Below, in pieces: positions 17,390 to 25,296 of a stretch of DNA of 64,000 nucleotides (the stretch's first letter is position 1; each line of letters begins with the position of its first letter). The stretch lies in assembly GCA_031972475.1 (NCBI GenBank), contig DALYEP010000001.1, positions 62,001 through 126,000 of the forward strand, written 5' to 3'. The notes beneath the pieces were generated by a model. The model ran no database searches. It was given only the letters and a program-made list of their open reading frames with translations, and was not told where the DNA came from. Both the position numbers and the translations under genes were made by a program. The DNA comes from CAIQNR01 sp031972475 (lineage in GTDB: Bacteria > Babelota > Babeliae > Babelales > CAIQNR01).

Positions 17390-17896
17390 ATGCAAAGAAG
17401 AATACAGTTTTTAAGTTTACTTGCAGCAGTTACATTTTTTTCAGGTTGTTGGAAGAAATCAGAAGATGTTGTAGTAGTTCCTTCTTGTGATAATGATACT
17501 GTTAAGTTAATTAATGTCCTTGATCAAAAATATTTTGAAGATGCTCATATTCCTGGTTCTCTTAATATTTCTTTAGATGATTTAGAAAAAGAATCTGCTG
17601 ATTGGAATAAAGATGCAACTGTGGTAGTATATTGTGCAAATTATAATTGTTCTGCAAGCGCAGCAGCTGCTCGCAAGCTAAAAGAGTATGGTTTTACAAA
17701 CGTTAAAGCGTATGAAGCTGGAATGGCTGATTGGGCTCAAGCCGGGTTGCCAGTTGATGGGCCTGCGCAAGAATCATATTTAATTCAGGCAAATGAAAGA
17801 CCTGTTTTAGATGAAAATGTTGAACAAGGCGATGTAGTAGAAATTTCTACAGATGAATTGGCAAATTTGTTAGGTGTGCAAAAGGCAAGTAACTAA
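17390..17896 (+). CDS. Rhodanese-domain lipoprotein
   Basis: The ATG at 17390 has AGGGAG five bases upstream, so the in-frame ATG at 17372 is rejected. The N-terminus MQRRIQFLSLLAAVTFFSGC ends in a lipobox (FSGC), so the protein should be lipid-anchored outside the cytoplasm. Residues ~35-125 form a rhodanese domain (EDAHIPGSLNISLDDL; VVVYCANYNCSASAAAARKL with the expected active-site Cys; GFTNVKAYEAGMADWAQAGLPV). Rhodaneses transfer sulfane sulfur, and periplasmic members may act in redox or cyanide chemistry. The tRNA genes follow directly. Confidence 0.88.
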   Translation: MQRRIQFLSLLAAVTFFSGCWKKSEDVVVVPSCDNDTVKLINVLDQKYFEDAHIPGSLNISLDDLEKESADWNKDATVVVYCANYNCSASAAAARKLKEYGFTNVKAYEAGMADWAQAGLPVDGPAQESYLIQANERPVLDENVEQGDVVEISTDELANLLGVQKASN

Positions 17897-17909
17897 AGTA
17901 GTTTTGTTT

Positions 17910-17983
17910 GGCGGCATAGCCAAGCGGTAAGGCAGGGGACTGCAAATCCCCCATCCCCGGTTCAAATCCGGGTGCCGCCTCCA
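17910..17983 (+). tRNA. tRNA-Cys (GCA)
   Basis: The acceptor arm GGCGGCA/TGCCGCC pairs fully, with discriminator T and an encoded CCA. The anticodon arm GGGGA-CTGCAAA-TCCCC gives anticodon GCA. The T arm CCCGG-TTCAAAT-CCGGG is perfect. The gene is 74 nt including CCA and lies 28 bases before tRNA-Leu, so the two are probably one transcript. Confidence 0.96.
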
Positions 17984-18011
17984 TAAGACGCACCTCTTTG
18001 AAATATATGAC

Positions 18012-18099
18012 GCCGGGATGGCGGAATTAGGTAGACGCAAAGGACTTAAAATCCTTCGAGTTTTTACTCGTGCCGGTTCGAGTCCGGCTCTCGGCACCA
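18012..18099 (+). tRNA. tRNA-Leu (TAA)
   Basis: The acceptor arm GCCGGGA/TCTCGGC has one G-U pair, discriminator A and an encoded CCA. The anticodon arm AAGGA-CTTAAAA-TCCTT gives anticodon TAA. The long variable arm CGAG-TTTTTA-CTCG marks a class II tRNA. The gene is 88 nt. UUA is the preferred leucine codon in AT-rich coding sequence, in keeping with this window. Confidence 0.96.
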
Positions 18100-18186
18100 T
18101 ATATTAATATGGTTTTTAAAAATCTCTTTTTAAAAGTCATAATCTTTTAAGTTTTATAAAAAATATTTTTACAATTTCATGCAGTA

Positions 18187-18213
18187 TTTCCCCTTTTGGG
18201 GTTTTGCTTTTTA
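18187..18213 (+). terminator. Weak terminator downstream of the tRNA pair
   Basis: CCCC-TTTT-GGGG (18190-18201) is followed by TTTTGCTTTTT. The stem is only four G-C pairs, so efficiency is uncertain. It is the only candidate between tRNA-Leu and the HU gene. Confidence 0.4.
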
Positions 18214-18240
18214 TTTTTGAAAAAATATAAATTTTATAAC

Positions 18241-18268
18241 TTGACAAAAGTATATTAATCAATAGGTT
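18241..18268 (+). promoter_or_regulatory. Putative promoter for the HU gene
   Basis: A perfect -35 box TTGACA (18241-18246) is followed after 16 bases by TAGGTT (18263-18268). The HU start codon is about 60 bases downstream. The -10 match is only moderate (4 of 6). Confidence 0.5.
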
Positions 18269-18329
18269 ACGATTTTAGTACTAGTTTTTGTTTGCCTGGG
18301 GTATTTAATAAAAATATTAAGGAAGACAT

Positions 18330-18602
18330 ATGAATAAAGCGATGTTAGTTGAAAGCATGGCTAAGCAGACAAAGCTCCCTAAGGCAACATGCAAAGAATG
18401 CTTAGAAGCTTTTATCTCAAGTGTAAGTAATGCGCTTAAGCACAATAAGCCAGTTGTTTTGACAGGATTTGGGTCTTTCCAAGTTTTCAAACGTAAAAAA
18501 AGAATTGGTATCAATCCAGCAACTCATAAGAAGATGGAAATACCAAGCAAAAAAGTTCCTAAATTTAGACCAGGTAAAGCTCTTAGAAACCTTGTGAGCT
18601 AG
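18330..18602 (+). CDS. hup: HU/IHF family DNA-binding protein
   Basis: This 90-residue histone-like protein bends and compacts DNA as a dimer. The family pattern is complete: N-terminal helices (MNKAMLVESMAKQTKLPKAT; CLEAFISSVSNALKHNKPV), GFGSFQVFKRKKRIGINPAT with the saddle and the arm proline, then FRPGKALRNLV. It has its own promoter upstream and a strong terminator downstream, so it is a single-gene unit. HU and IHF cannot be told apart with certainty. Length and the GINPAT arm fit HU. Confidence 0.95.
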   Translation: MNKAMLVESMAKQTKLPKATCKECLEAFISSVSNALKHNKPVVLTGFGSFQVFKRKKRIGINPATHKKMEIPSKKVPKFRPGKALRNLVS

Positions 18603-18624
18603 TTTAGTTCTGCAAAAATTTTGC

Positions 18625-18660
18625 AAAGAGAGGCTGTTTTTAAATAGCCTCTCTTTTTTT
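18625..18660 (+). terminator. Terminator of the HU gene
   Basis: The stem AAAGAGAGGCT (18625-18635) with AGCCTCTCTTT (18646-18656) has a ten-base loop and is followed by a T run. Confidence 0.9.
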
Positions 18661-18730
18661 ATTTATTTTATAAAATTCTATAAAATCATTCATTTTATTT
18701 ATTTTTTTAAAAACTTTACATAAACATTTT

Positions 18731-18780
18731 ATGTATATACAATGTAATAACATAATATATACATAGTGGCCACATTGTAT
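18731..18780 (+). promoter_or_regulatory. Inverted repeats upstream of the AbrB/MazE-like gene, possible operator
   Basis: TGTATATACA at 18732-18741 is a perfect palindrome. TACAATGT (18737-18744) reappears inverted as ACATTGTA (18772-18779), with AT-rich promoter-like sequence between. Autoregulation through palindromes is usual for MazE/AbrB-type proteins, which makes this a reasonable operator. That role is inferred. Confidence 0.45.
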
Positions 18781-18822
18781 GTGTTTTGGTTGTATAAATA
18801 TATAAATTAATATGAGGTTTTT

Positions 18823-19395
18823 ATGTTAAAAAAGCTTGTTAAATATGGAAATAGTACGGCATTAATTTTAGAAAAACCACTTCTTGAGCTTATGGGTATG
18901 GAAGAAGGTTCTTTTGTTAAGATTTCTACTAATGATGGCAAGTCTTTAATTATTACTCCAGTTCCGCATAGTCAGTCTGTGTTAAATCTTAAGGATGCTA
19001 TAAAAATTGGTATAGAAAATGAAGCAGAGTTATTTTTAGAGCAAAAATATGGGAAAGAGTTAGCAACTGCTGAAAATATTAAGCTTTATCAATATTTTGT
19101 TGAAAAATATAAAACATATTTTTCAGATCTTATGACTAAGCATAATGCTTTTAATTTGTCTGAAAAGTTTATGAGTGATGTTAATTATCAAAAAGAAGTT
19201 GCTGATTTAGGTTTAAAATACAATCCAATTTCTCATAAAAAAGAATATGTTGATGAATTAATTAAAATTCGTCAAAAATATTGTCCTGAAATTAAGCAGT
19301 ATGATGATGCAATGAGGTCATTAACAGATGATTTTGAAAAAGATTTTGAAAATGCAATGAATTCAAATGGTTTAAATTTGAAAAATAATAATTAA
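18823..19395 (+). CDS. AbrB/MazE/SpoVT-type DNA-binding protein with a long C-terminal extension
   Basis: Residues 1-47 (KKLVKYGNSTALILEKPLLE, MEEGSFVKIS, SLIITPV) match the swapped-hairpin AbrB/MazE fold, which dimerises and binds palindromic DNA. Ordinary members are 50-100 residues; this one has 190. The extra ~140 residues are mostly helical and charged (NEAELFLEQKYGKELATAEN; YKTYFSDLMTKHNAFNL), with no family I know. No MazF-like toxin lies beside it. It may be a stand-alone regulator controlling itself through the inverted repeats upstream. Confidence 0.75.
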   Translation: MLKKLVKYGNSTALILEKPLLELMGMEEGSFVKISTNDGKSLIITPVPHSQSVLNLKDAIKIGIENEAELFLEQKYGKELATAENIKLYQYFVEKYKTYFSDLMTKHNAFNLSEKFMSDVNYQKEVADLGLKYNPISHKKEYVDELIKIRQKYCPEIKQYDDAMRSLTDDFEKDFENAMNSNGLNLKNNN

Positions 19396-19405
19396 TTTAT
19401 TTAGT

Positions 19406-19447
19406 AAAAAAGAAATAGCTGGATTTAAATTCAGTTATTTCTTTTTT
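19406..19447 (+). terminator. Terminator of the AbrB/MazE-like gene
   Basis: AAAAAGAAATAGCTG pairs with CAGTTATTTCTTTTT (one G-T pair) around an AT-rich loop and is followed by T residues. Confidence 0.75.
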
Positions 19448-19496
19448 AATTTGATATAATTAATCATTATTTTTTTTCTAAAATAGAGGTTTTTTT

Positions 19497-21449
19497 ATGA
19501 ATAAAATGTTTTTTTTATTGTCACTGTTTTTTTACAATATTTCTGTTAAAGCTGATTATAAAGCTATAGGTCGTGCGCTTTCACAATCGTGTAATGAAGA
19601 TTATACAGAAGATTTAAGTTCTAATGCATCTACAAGTATTTATGATGATCCAGAAATGAAAGCGCTTTTTCAAAATGAAGATCTATCGCCTGCGCAATTA
19701 AGAGAGCGTTTAGGCTCTTTATTGGAGGATGTTTACGACGAAAATGCATTATTGATTAATAAAAATTTAGTAAGAGATTTAGATCTTATTATCGGTTCAA
19801 ATAATCAAAAAGATTCTGTTTTAAATCAAATTAAGCAAAAAGGTGTTACAACGGTTTCGGGAGAATTGTTTTTGGCAAAATTGCTTTGTAGTCCTACTTC
19901 ATCTATTGAACTGCTCACAAAAAGGCAAGCGATTATTCAGGGTTTTATTGAAATGAATGATGCTGATAAAAAAGAATTAACAAAAGCTTTTGCACTTATT
20001 CATGCAGGAGAAGGTTCTTTAATGCAGTGCTTCCCAGAGCTTCCAGCTCGTTTTGCAAATAAAATTGGCAAGGGGGAAAAGTCAAAAACTTTTCAGCTTT
20101 TAGAAAAGTTTTCTTATGCAATTGGTAAAAGTCCAAAAATTAATCACGTTCTAATGCTCAGTGGTTCTTCATTAACTCCTGCTTTTTTGGCATATAAATT
20201 AAAACCTTTTATTTATGATTATGCGTATTTAACAGCATCTGATTCATCTGAATTTTTATTAAAAAGATTGTATGCGGGTGTTTTAGGGGGTAGTTCAGTT
20301 GGCGTTATTTGTACAATTTTTTATTTACTCAAGAAACATAGTTATGAAAAGGGTGTATTACCTAATTATAAAAAATTAATAGGTATTAGCAAAATTGTAC
20401 GTGGCCTTGAAAAAATTGATAAAGTTCTTTTAAAGAATAAAGATTTAAGAGATAAATTAGAATTTTTTAAAAATATAAGAGCATTATTTGATAACTCTAC
20501 TAATAATTCTTTAGTTTCAAGTGATTTGAAAAGATTAAAAAATTTATTACTTACCCGTACTTTTAAAGGTTCTCCTTCTTATATCCATTACGAAGGTCGT
20601 AGAGGAGCTGTTGATGCAATTCTTAATAAAGTAAAAAAAGAATTGTTGCCAATATTGCATGCAGCAGGAGAAGTTGATGCATATAATACTTGTGCTATTT
20701 TGTATACCAACTTTAAAGATTCCTCTACTCCATATTCATTTGTAAATTATAAAACTTCATCAAGACCATACATTAATGCTCAAAATATTTGGCATCCGCT
20801 TGTTAGTGCAGTTAATCCTTCTGCTGTAGTTTTAAATTCAATAGAAATTGGTGGCTCTGTATCTTCTAATGCTATTATTACAGGTCCTAATGCGGGTGGG
20901 AAATCTACATTTTTAAAATCATTAGCGTTTAGTGTTCTCTGTGCTCAGACTATTGGCATGGCACCAACTTCTTTTATGGAATTAACAGTATTTGAAAAAA
21001 TTAATACATATATTAATATTACTGATGATACAGCACAAGCAAAATCGCTTTTTGTTGCAGAAGTTGAAAGAGCTCAGTTTCTTTTAAATTCTATTTCATC
21101 TTTAAAATCATCAGAATTTAGTTTTTCAATTATGGATGAAATGTTTACAGGTACAGCTGCAAAAGAAGGTGAAGCTGCGACTTATGCTATTGCTCGTAAT
21201 TTTTCAAAAAATAAAAATAGTATTGTACTTTTAGCAACACATTTTAAAAAATTACAAGAACTGGAAAAAGAAAAATCAGGATTTAAAAATTATCAAGTTA
21301 AGGTTATTCATCACGCTGATGGATCTTTTAGTTATCCATATAAATTAGAAGAAGGTTGCTCTAATCAAAATGTAGCATTTGATATTCTTTTAAATAAAGG
21401 ATTTGAAGGTTCTATAGTTAACGATGCTCGTGCATTGTTAAATACGTAG
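19497..21449 (+). CDS. MutS-family ATPase with N-terminal signal sequence and central membrane segment
   Basis: The C-terminal third is a MutS-type ABC ATPase. Walker A is GPNAGGKST (residues 463-471), Walker B is SIMDEMFTGT (D547, E548), and ATHFKKL supplies the switch histidine. The MutS lever/core region precedes it (TVSGELFLAKLLCSPTSSIE; LTKRQAIIQGF). The mismatch-recognition and connector domains are absent. The protein starts MNKMFFLLSLFFYNISVKA, a convincing signal peptide, and has hydrophobic stretches near 215-235 and 258-282. It is therefore exported or membrane-bound, not a cytosolic repair protein. With a cut signal and one membrane span, the ATPase would face the cytoplasm. If residues 258-282 do not span, it would be outside. 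Confidence 0.82.
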   Translation: MNKMFFLLSLFFYNISVKADYKAIGRALSQSCNEDYTEDLSSNASTSIYDDPEMKALFQNEDLSPAQLRERLGSLLEDVYDENALLINKNLVRDLDLIIGSNNQKDSVLNQIKQKGVTTVSGELFLAKLLCSPTSSIELLTKRQAIIQGFIEMNDADKKELTKAFALIHAGEGSLMQCFPELPARFANKIGKGEKSKTFQLLEKFSYAIGKSPKINHVLMLSGSSLTPAFLAYKLKPFIYDYAYLTASDSSEFLLKRLYAGVLGGSSVGVICTIFYLLKKHSYEKGVLPNYKKLIGISKIVRGLEKIDKVLLKNKDLRDKLEFFKNIRALFDNSTNNSLVSSDLKRLKNLLLTRTFKGSPSYIHYEGRRGAVDAILNKVKKELLPILHAAGEVDAYNTCAILYTNFKDSSTPYSFVNYKTSSRPYINAQNIWHPLVSAVNPSAVVLNSIEIGGSVSSNAIITGPNAGGKSTFLKSLAFSVLCAQTIGMAPTSFMELTVFEKINTYINITDDTAQAKSLFVAEVERAQFLLNSISSLKSSEFSFSIMDEMFTGTAAKEGEAATYAIARNFSKNKNSIVLLATHFKKLQELEKEKSGFKNYQVKVIHHADGSFSYPYKLEEGCSNQNVAFDILLNKGFEGSIVNDARALLNT

Positions 21450-21473
21450 TTTTTAATTTTATATATAAAAATT

Positions 21474-21510
21474 AAAGGACTTTAATCCACTTAAGATTAA
21501 AGTCCTTTTT
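21474..21510 (+). terminator. Terminator of the MutS-like gene
   Basis: AAAGGACTTTAATC (21474-21487) pairs perfectly with GATTAAAGTCCTTT (21495-21508) around a seven-base loop and is followed by T residues. Confidence 0.9.
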
Positions 21511-21600
21511 ATGTTATTACAGTAAATCGATGAAAATTATAAAAAAGATTTGATATGCTATTCAGACAGTTTTTATAAAATGATACTAAGGAGAGATAGC

Positions 21601-21981
21601 ATGAAAAATACAAAATTAGATCCTTCTTTATTTGATCAAATTAGAATGTTAAATATTTCGGGATCTATTCAAATTATTAAAGATGCAAACATCGATTGGC
21701 CTATTGCAGCAATATTTTTAGGATCAGGTTTTTTAAGTGCATTTTTATTTAAACGTTATTATAAAATGTGTATTATTTCACTTGCCGTTGGATCTATTTT
21801 AGTATGGGGACTTGATCATTTTTTTCATGTTATTAATTGGAATTCTATTAATGCATTGTTAGGAAATTCTCCGGCTGCTCAGGTAAATTCTTGGATTGAT
21901 TCTTTGTCTACTTGGATTTCTTTAAATATTGCTTTTTCTCTTAGTTTTATTGTTGGGATGGTTATTGGTATTTTTTGTTGA
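21601..21981 (+). CDS. Small membrane protein, 126 residues, unknown function
   Basis: AAGGAGAGATAGC directly precedes the ATG at 21601, which decides the start against the in-frame ATG at 21550. The chain has an amphipathic N-terminus and three hydrophobic segments: WPIAAIFLGSGFLSAFLF, MCIISLAVGSILVWGL and the C-terminal LNIAFSLSFIVGMVIGIFC. The GSGFLSAFLFKRYYK segment resembles small-helix packing motifs, but no family was recognised. It stands 37 bases before a secreted-protein gene and may share its transcript. Confidence 0.7.
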   Translation: MKNTKLDPSLFDQIRMLNISGSIQIIKDANIDWPIAAIFLGSGFLSAFLFKRYYKMCIISLAVGSILVWGLDHFFHVINWNSINALLGNSPAAQVNSWIDSLSTWISLNIAFSLSFIVGMVIGIFC

Positions 21982-22018
21982 CTGATAAAATATTCAATTT
22001 TAAAAAAGGAAATAGTTC

Positions 22019-22720
22019 ATGAAGAAAGTTTTTTTTATAATATTAATGCCTAGTTTTGTTTGCGCTGATTATGTTGATAGAACATTCATAGAAAGACATT
22101 ATGCTCAAGGATTGCAAGGTGATAATAAAAAATCTTCTGTTGTTGATCGTCATGATGCAGAATGTTTTCCAAAAGTTGCAAATAATCCAGATAGATATTG
22201 TCAATTAAAAATTGTTGATAACATTATGTCTGCAGTTCAAAAAGAAACTAATGTTCAATTACGCTTGCCTAAAGATTTTGTTATTTCAGAAGAAGATGAA
22301 CATAGTAAAGGTATAAAAGGCTTTTTTTTACACAATAGTACTTTTGAAGATGTTAATATAGAGACATTGGTAACGTTAGCACTTGAAGATCAAATAAAAA
22401 ATATGAATAGAAAAAATTTAGAAGATGCCTTGCTTATGACAGCTGATATTGCTCATGAATCATTATTATATTCTTTAAAAGAAATAAGTATGTTGTCTGA
22501 AGAAGAAGAGTTAAGGCGCCTTTCTATGATTTCTGTATTAATGAAACTTAATGAATATTTAAAAAATTCTGAAAATCGTGAAAAGATTTTAAATTTAACA
22601 GACCAACCATTTGTAGTTATAAAAGGATTTTCAAAAAAACATTTAGCAGCTGTTGGAACTGCTGCTTTTTTGATAGGAGCAAGAGTTCCAAGTTTAATTG
22701 CTGCTTGTTTATCTCGTTAA
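22019..22720 (+). CDS. Secreted protein with C-terminal hydrophobic tail, 233 residues
   Basis: MKKVFFIILMPSFVCADYVDR opens with a signal peptide (cut near CA-DY). The mature chain is mostly helical and charged, with two cysteines (AECFPK, DRYCQL) that could form a disulfide. The last 25 residues (HLAAVGTAAFLIGARVPSLI) are a membrane helix, so the protein may be tail-anchored or membrane-inserting. No known family. AAAAAAGGAAATAG precedes the ATG. Confidence 0.7.
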   Translation: MKKVFFIILMPSFVCADYVDRTFIERHYAQGLQGDNKKSSVVDRHDAECFPKVANNPDRYCQLKIVDNIMSAVQKETNVQLRLPKDFVISEEDEHSKGIKGFFLHNSTFEDVNIETLVTLALEDQIKNMNRKNLEDALLMTADIAHESLLYSLKEISMLSEEEELRRLSMISVLMKLNEYLKNSENREKILNLTDQPFVVIKGFSKKHLAAVGTAAFLIGARVPSLIAACLSR

Positions 22721-22731
22721 AAATTTAAAAA

Positions 22732-23052
22732 TTAGTTTCGAGGTAGATGGCATGTAGTTCCTCTAAATACTCCTTGTGTTATAAAAAAACAATAATCGGA
22801 GTCTATTTTTGGAATAATAAAATTTTTTGAAGCACCTGGGTAATGTATTATTACATAAAAAAGAGGTGCATATATTTCTTCTGTTTGATTGCTTTTAATA
22901 GTCAAACTTTTTGATCCACCGCTTCTATTAAATTCTATGATAATGTCCTCTGGGCAAGTATTTTTTAAAAAAATGCTTGATGGTCTTTGAGAAGCACTAT
23001 AAGAATTTCCAAAAAAAGTTACTGCTAGTAATGACAAGTTTATTTTTTTCAT
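22732..23052 (-). CDS. Secreted beta-rich protein, 106 residues, promoter contains a C9 tract
   Basis: MKKINLSLLAVTFFGNSYSA is a signal peptide. The ~86-residue mature part alternates short strands (SSIFLKNTCPEDIIIEFN; SKSLTIKSNQTEEIYAPLF; YVIIHYPGASKNFIIP) and has three cysteines. Its order of strands resembles the 164-residue protein at 40222-40716, which may be a distant relative. No family was recognised. It is transcribed towards the preceding secreted-protein gene. A nine-C run sits between promoter elements upstream. Confidence 0.7.
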   Translation of the reverse strand: MKKINLSLLAVTFFGNSYSASQRPSSIFLKNTCPEDIIIEFNRSGGSKSLTIKSNQTEEIYAPLFYVIIHYPGASKNFIIPKIDSDYCFFITQGVFRGTTCHLPRN

Positions 23053-23087
23053 TTACAAAACCTTCATTTAAAGAAAAAATAAATTCA

Positions 23088-23126
23088 ATTATAAATATAC
23101 ATAAAAAAGGGGGGGGGTAATGTCAA
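23088..23126 (-). promoter_or_regulatory. Promoter-like region with a C9 homopolymer after the -35 box
   Basis: On the minus strand TTGACA (23126-23121) is followed by TTA, nine C (23117-23109) and six T. Candidate -10 boxes follow: TATATT (23099-23094, spacing 21) and TATAAT (23093-23088, spacing 27). A change in tract length would move -35 against -10. Confidence 0.5.
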
Positions 23127-23243
23127 ATATAATGATTATCTTTTGTCTGTAATTTTTAATAGATCTATGCCAATAGAAAAAAATGTATTATCTGCTATAT
23201 TATATATTTTTATGGGGTTTTATAAACAAATGGGTTTAATGAC

Positions 23244-23966
23244 GTGTTAGAGCTTAAAAACTGTTCAGTTTTAATTGAAAATAAGCAAATTATTAAAGAT
23301 ATTTCTCTAAAGTTTCCTGAAGGTTCAATTACTGTTTGCATGGGGCCTAATGGTTCTGGTAAAAGTTCATTGCTTCATACTATTATGGGTAATCCTTTAT
23401 ATGCATTAGATTCAGGTAATATTTTATATAATAATAAAAGTATAGTTGACTTGAGTGTAGAAAAAAGAGCTGCCTTAGGCATGTTATTATTATTTCAGCA
23501 GCCGTATGAAATACCAGGTGTTTTAGTAAGTACTCTTTTAAAAGAATCTTTTAGGGCATTGCATCCAACAATTTCTATGGATGTTTATATAGACCGGCTT
23601 TCTTTAGGTTTTAATATTTTAAAGATGGATCGTAGCGTTCTTGATCGTGCTGTTCATGCAGGTTTTTCTGGTGGAGAAAAAAAGAAGTTAGAGATATTAC
23701 AAGCTTTTATATTGCAGCCACATCTTTTGATGATTGATGAGCTTGATTCTGGTCTTGATGTTGATGCACGTCATATTGTAGGAAATGCTCTTAAAGAATT
23801 AAAAAAAATAGTTCCTCTTATGACTGTTATTATGGTTACCCATCATGATACTTTTTTCAGTTATATCAATCCTGATTATGTGCATATTTTAGCAAAAGGA
23901 AGAGTTAAAACTTCTGGATCAAAAATACTTATTGGTCAGATAGAAAAGAGTGGTTATGACTTCTGA
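23244..23966 (+). CDS. sufC: Fe-S assembly ATPase SufC
   Basis: This ABC-type ATPase of the SufBCD scaffold powers cluster assembly in the cytosol. Visible are Walker A GPNGSGKSS, the Q-loop region LLLFQQPYEIPG, signature FSGGEKKKLEILQ, Walker B LLMIDELDSGLD and the switch His in VTHHD. Start is GTG at 23244, as no ATG lies in frame before the family's conserved LELKN beginning. At 240 residues it is full length. It overlaps sufB by 11 bases and heads sufC-sufB-sufD. Confidence 0.95.
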   Translation: MLELKNCSVLIENKQIIKDISLKFPEGSITVCMGPNGSGKSSLLHTIMGNPLYALDSGNILYNNKSIVDLSVEKRAALGMLLLFQQPYEIPGVLVSTLLKESFRALHPTISMDVYIDRLSLGFNILKMDRSVLDRAVHAGFSGGEKKKLEILQAFILQPHLLMIDELDSGLDVDARHIVGNALKELKKIVPLMTVIMVTHHDTFFSYINPDYVHILAKGRVKTSGSKILIGQIEKSGYDF

Positions 23967-25296
23967 TAAAAAATTTAAAGAGCTGTCGGATGAGTTGGTA
24001 AGGTCAATTTCTTTGCAAAAAAATGAACCTGAGTGGATGATGCTTCAGCGATTAAATGCTTTATCTTTTTATCAAAAAATGGCTGTTCCGACGTGGGGAG
24101 CAGATCTTTCTGAATTGCATGATGTAGATATTTCATATTATGTGCAACCAGTGATAAAACAACAAAATTCATGGCAAACAGTTCCTGATTCTATAAAAAA
24201 AACATTCGAAGCGCTTGGTGTTCCTCAAGCAGAAAGATCTTATCTGGCAGGAGTTGGAGCACAATTTGAATCAGAAATTGTTTATCAAAATTTACAACAA
24301 GAGTGGAAAGATAAAGGGGTTATTTTTTGTGATATAGAAACTGCATTGCAAGAGCATTCTCAATTGGTTAAAAAATATTTTGGAACGGTAATTTCATTTA
24401 AAGATAATAAGTTTGCTGCTCTTAATTCTGCAGTCTGGAGCGGCGGAAGTTTTGTGTATGTTCCACATGGCGTAAAAATAGATATGCCATTACAGGCATA
24501 TTTTAGAATTGATCAACAAAAAATGGGGCAATTTGAACGCACTCTTATTATTGCTGAGCCTGGAAGCTTTGTTCATTATGTAGAAGGATGTAGCGCTCCT
24601 ACCTATCGTTCAAATTCTTTACATAGTGCAGTTGTAGAGATTGTAGCTCATGAAGGAGCTCATGTTAGATATACTACTATTCAAAATTGGTCTAATAATG
24701 TATATAACTTGGTTACAAAACGAGCAGTTGCTTATAAAAATAGTGTTGTTGAATGGGTAGATGGTAATTTTGGTAGTAAAGTTACTATGAAATATCCATG
24801 CATTTTATTAAAGGGAGAAGGTGCTCGAGGGCAAGTTATTTCTATAGCAGTTGCAGGAGAAGGCCAACATCAGGATTCTGGTGCAAAGATTATACACATG
24901 GCTTCCCATACAAAATCTTCTATTATTGCAAAATCAATTTCAAAAAATGGAGGACGTTCAAGTTATAGGGGTCTTGTAAAAGTTCTTAAAGGCGCGATAA
25001 ATACACATGCTCGTGTTCAATGTGATGCTTTATTGTTGGATGATCTTTCAAGAACAGATACGTATCCAACAGTAATTACAGCTGAAGAAAAATTAGATAT
25101 AGGGCACGAAGCTTCAGTTGGTAAAATTAATGAAGATCAAATGTTTTATTTGCAAAGTCGAGGTTTTTCTGAGCAAAAAGCTCAAACTATGATAGTAAAT
25201 GGATTTATTGATGTTTTTGTACAAGAACTTCCGATGGAATATGCTGTAGAAATTAATCGTTTAATTGCTCATGAAATGGAAGGATCGATAGGTTAA
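23956..25296 (+). CDS. sufB: Fe-S assembly scaffold SufB
   Basis: SufB is the main scaffold subunit on which clusters form in the SufBC2D complex. The ATG at 23956 is preferred over the GTG at 23950; both overlap sufC. The N-terminal NEPEWMMLQRLNALSFYQKM and the beta-helix core (AALNSAVWSGGSFVYVPHGV; EPGSFVHYVEGCSAP) are typical. The C-terminal block contains the conserved Cys in VQCDALLLDD and HEASVGKINEDQMFYLQSRG. About 446 residues is slightly shorter than the 480-495 of many relatives. Confidence 0.95.
   Translation: MTSDKKFKELSDELVRSISLQKNEPEWMMLQRLNALSFYQKMAVPTWGADLSELHDVDISYYVQPVIKQQNSWQTVPDSIKKTFEALGVPQAERSYLAGVGAQFESEIVYQNLQQEWKDKGVIFCDIETALQEHSQLVKKYFGTVISFKDNKFAALNSAVWSGGSFVYVPHGVKIDMPLQAYFRIDQQKMGQFERTLIIAEPGSFVHYVEGCSAPTYRSNSLHSAVVEIVAHEGAHVRYTTIQNWSNNVYNLVTKRAVAYKNSVVEWVDGNFGSKVTMKYPCILLKGEGARGQVISIAVAGEGQHQDSGAKIIHMASHTKSSIIAKSISKNGGRSSYRGLVKVLKGAINTHARVQCDALLLDDLSRTDTYPTVITAEEKLDIGHEASVGKINEDQMFYLQSRGFSEQKAQTMIVNGFIDVFVQELPMEYAVEINRLIAHEMEGSIG

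Noticed and set aside
17870..18100. Minus-strand open frame over the tRNA pair
   Set aside because: It is antisense to two well-formed tRNA genes and carries tRNA sequence.
18823..19395. Toxin-antitoxin pair at the AbrB/MazE-like gene
   Set aside because: The next gene is the MutS-like ATPase behind a terminator, and no small toxin frame is present.
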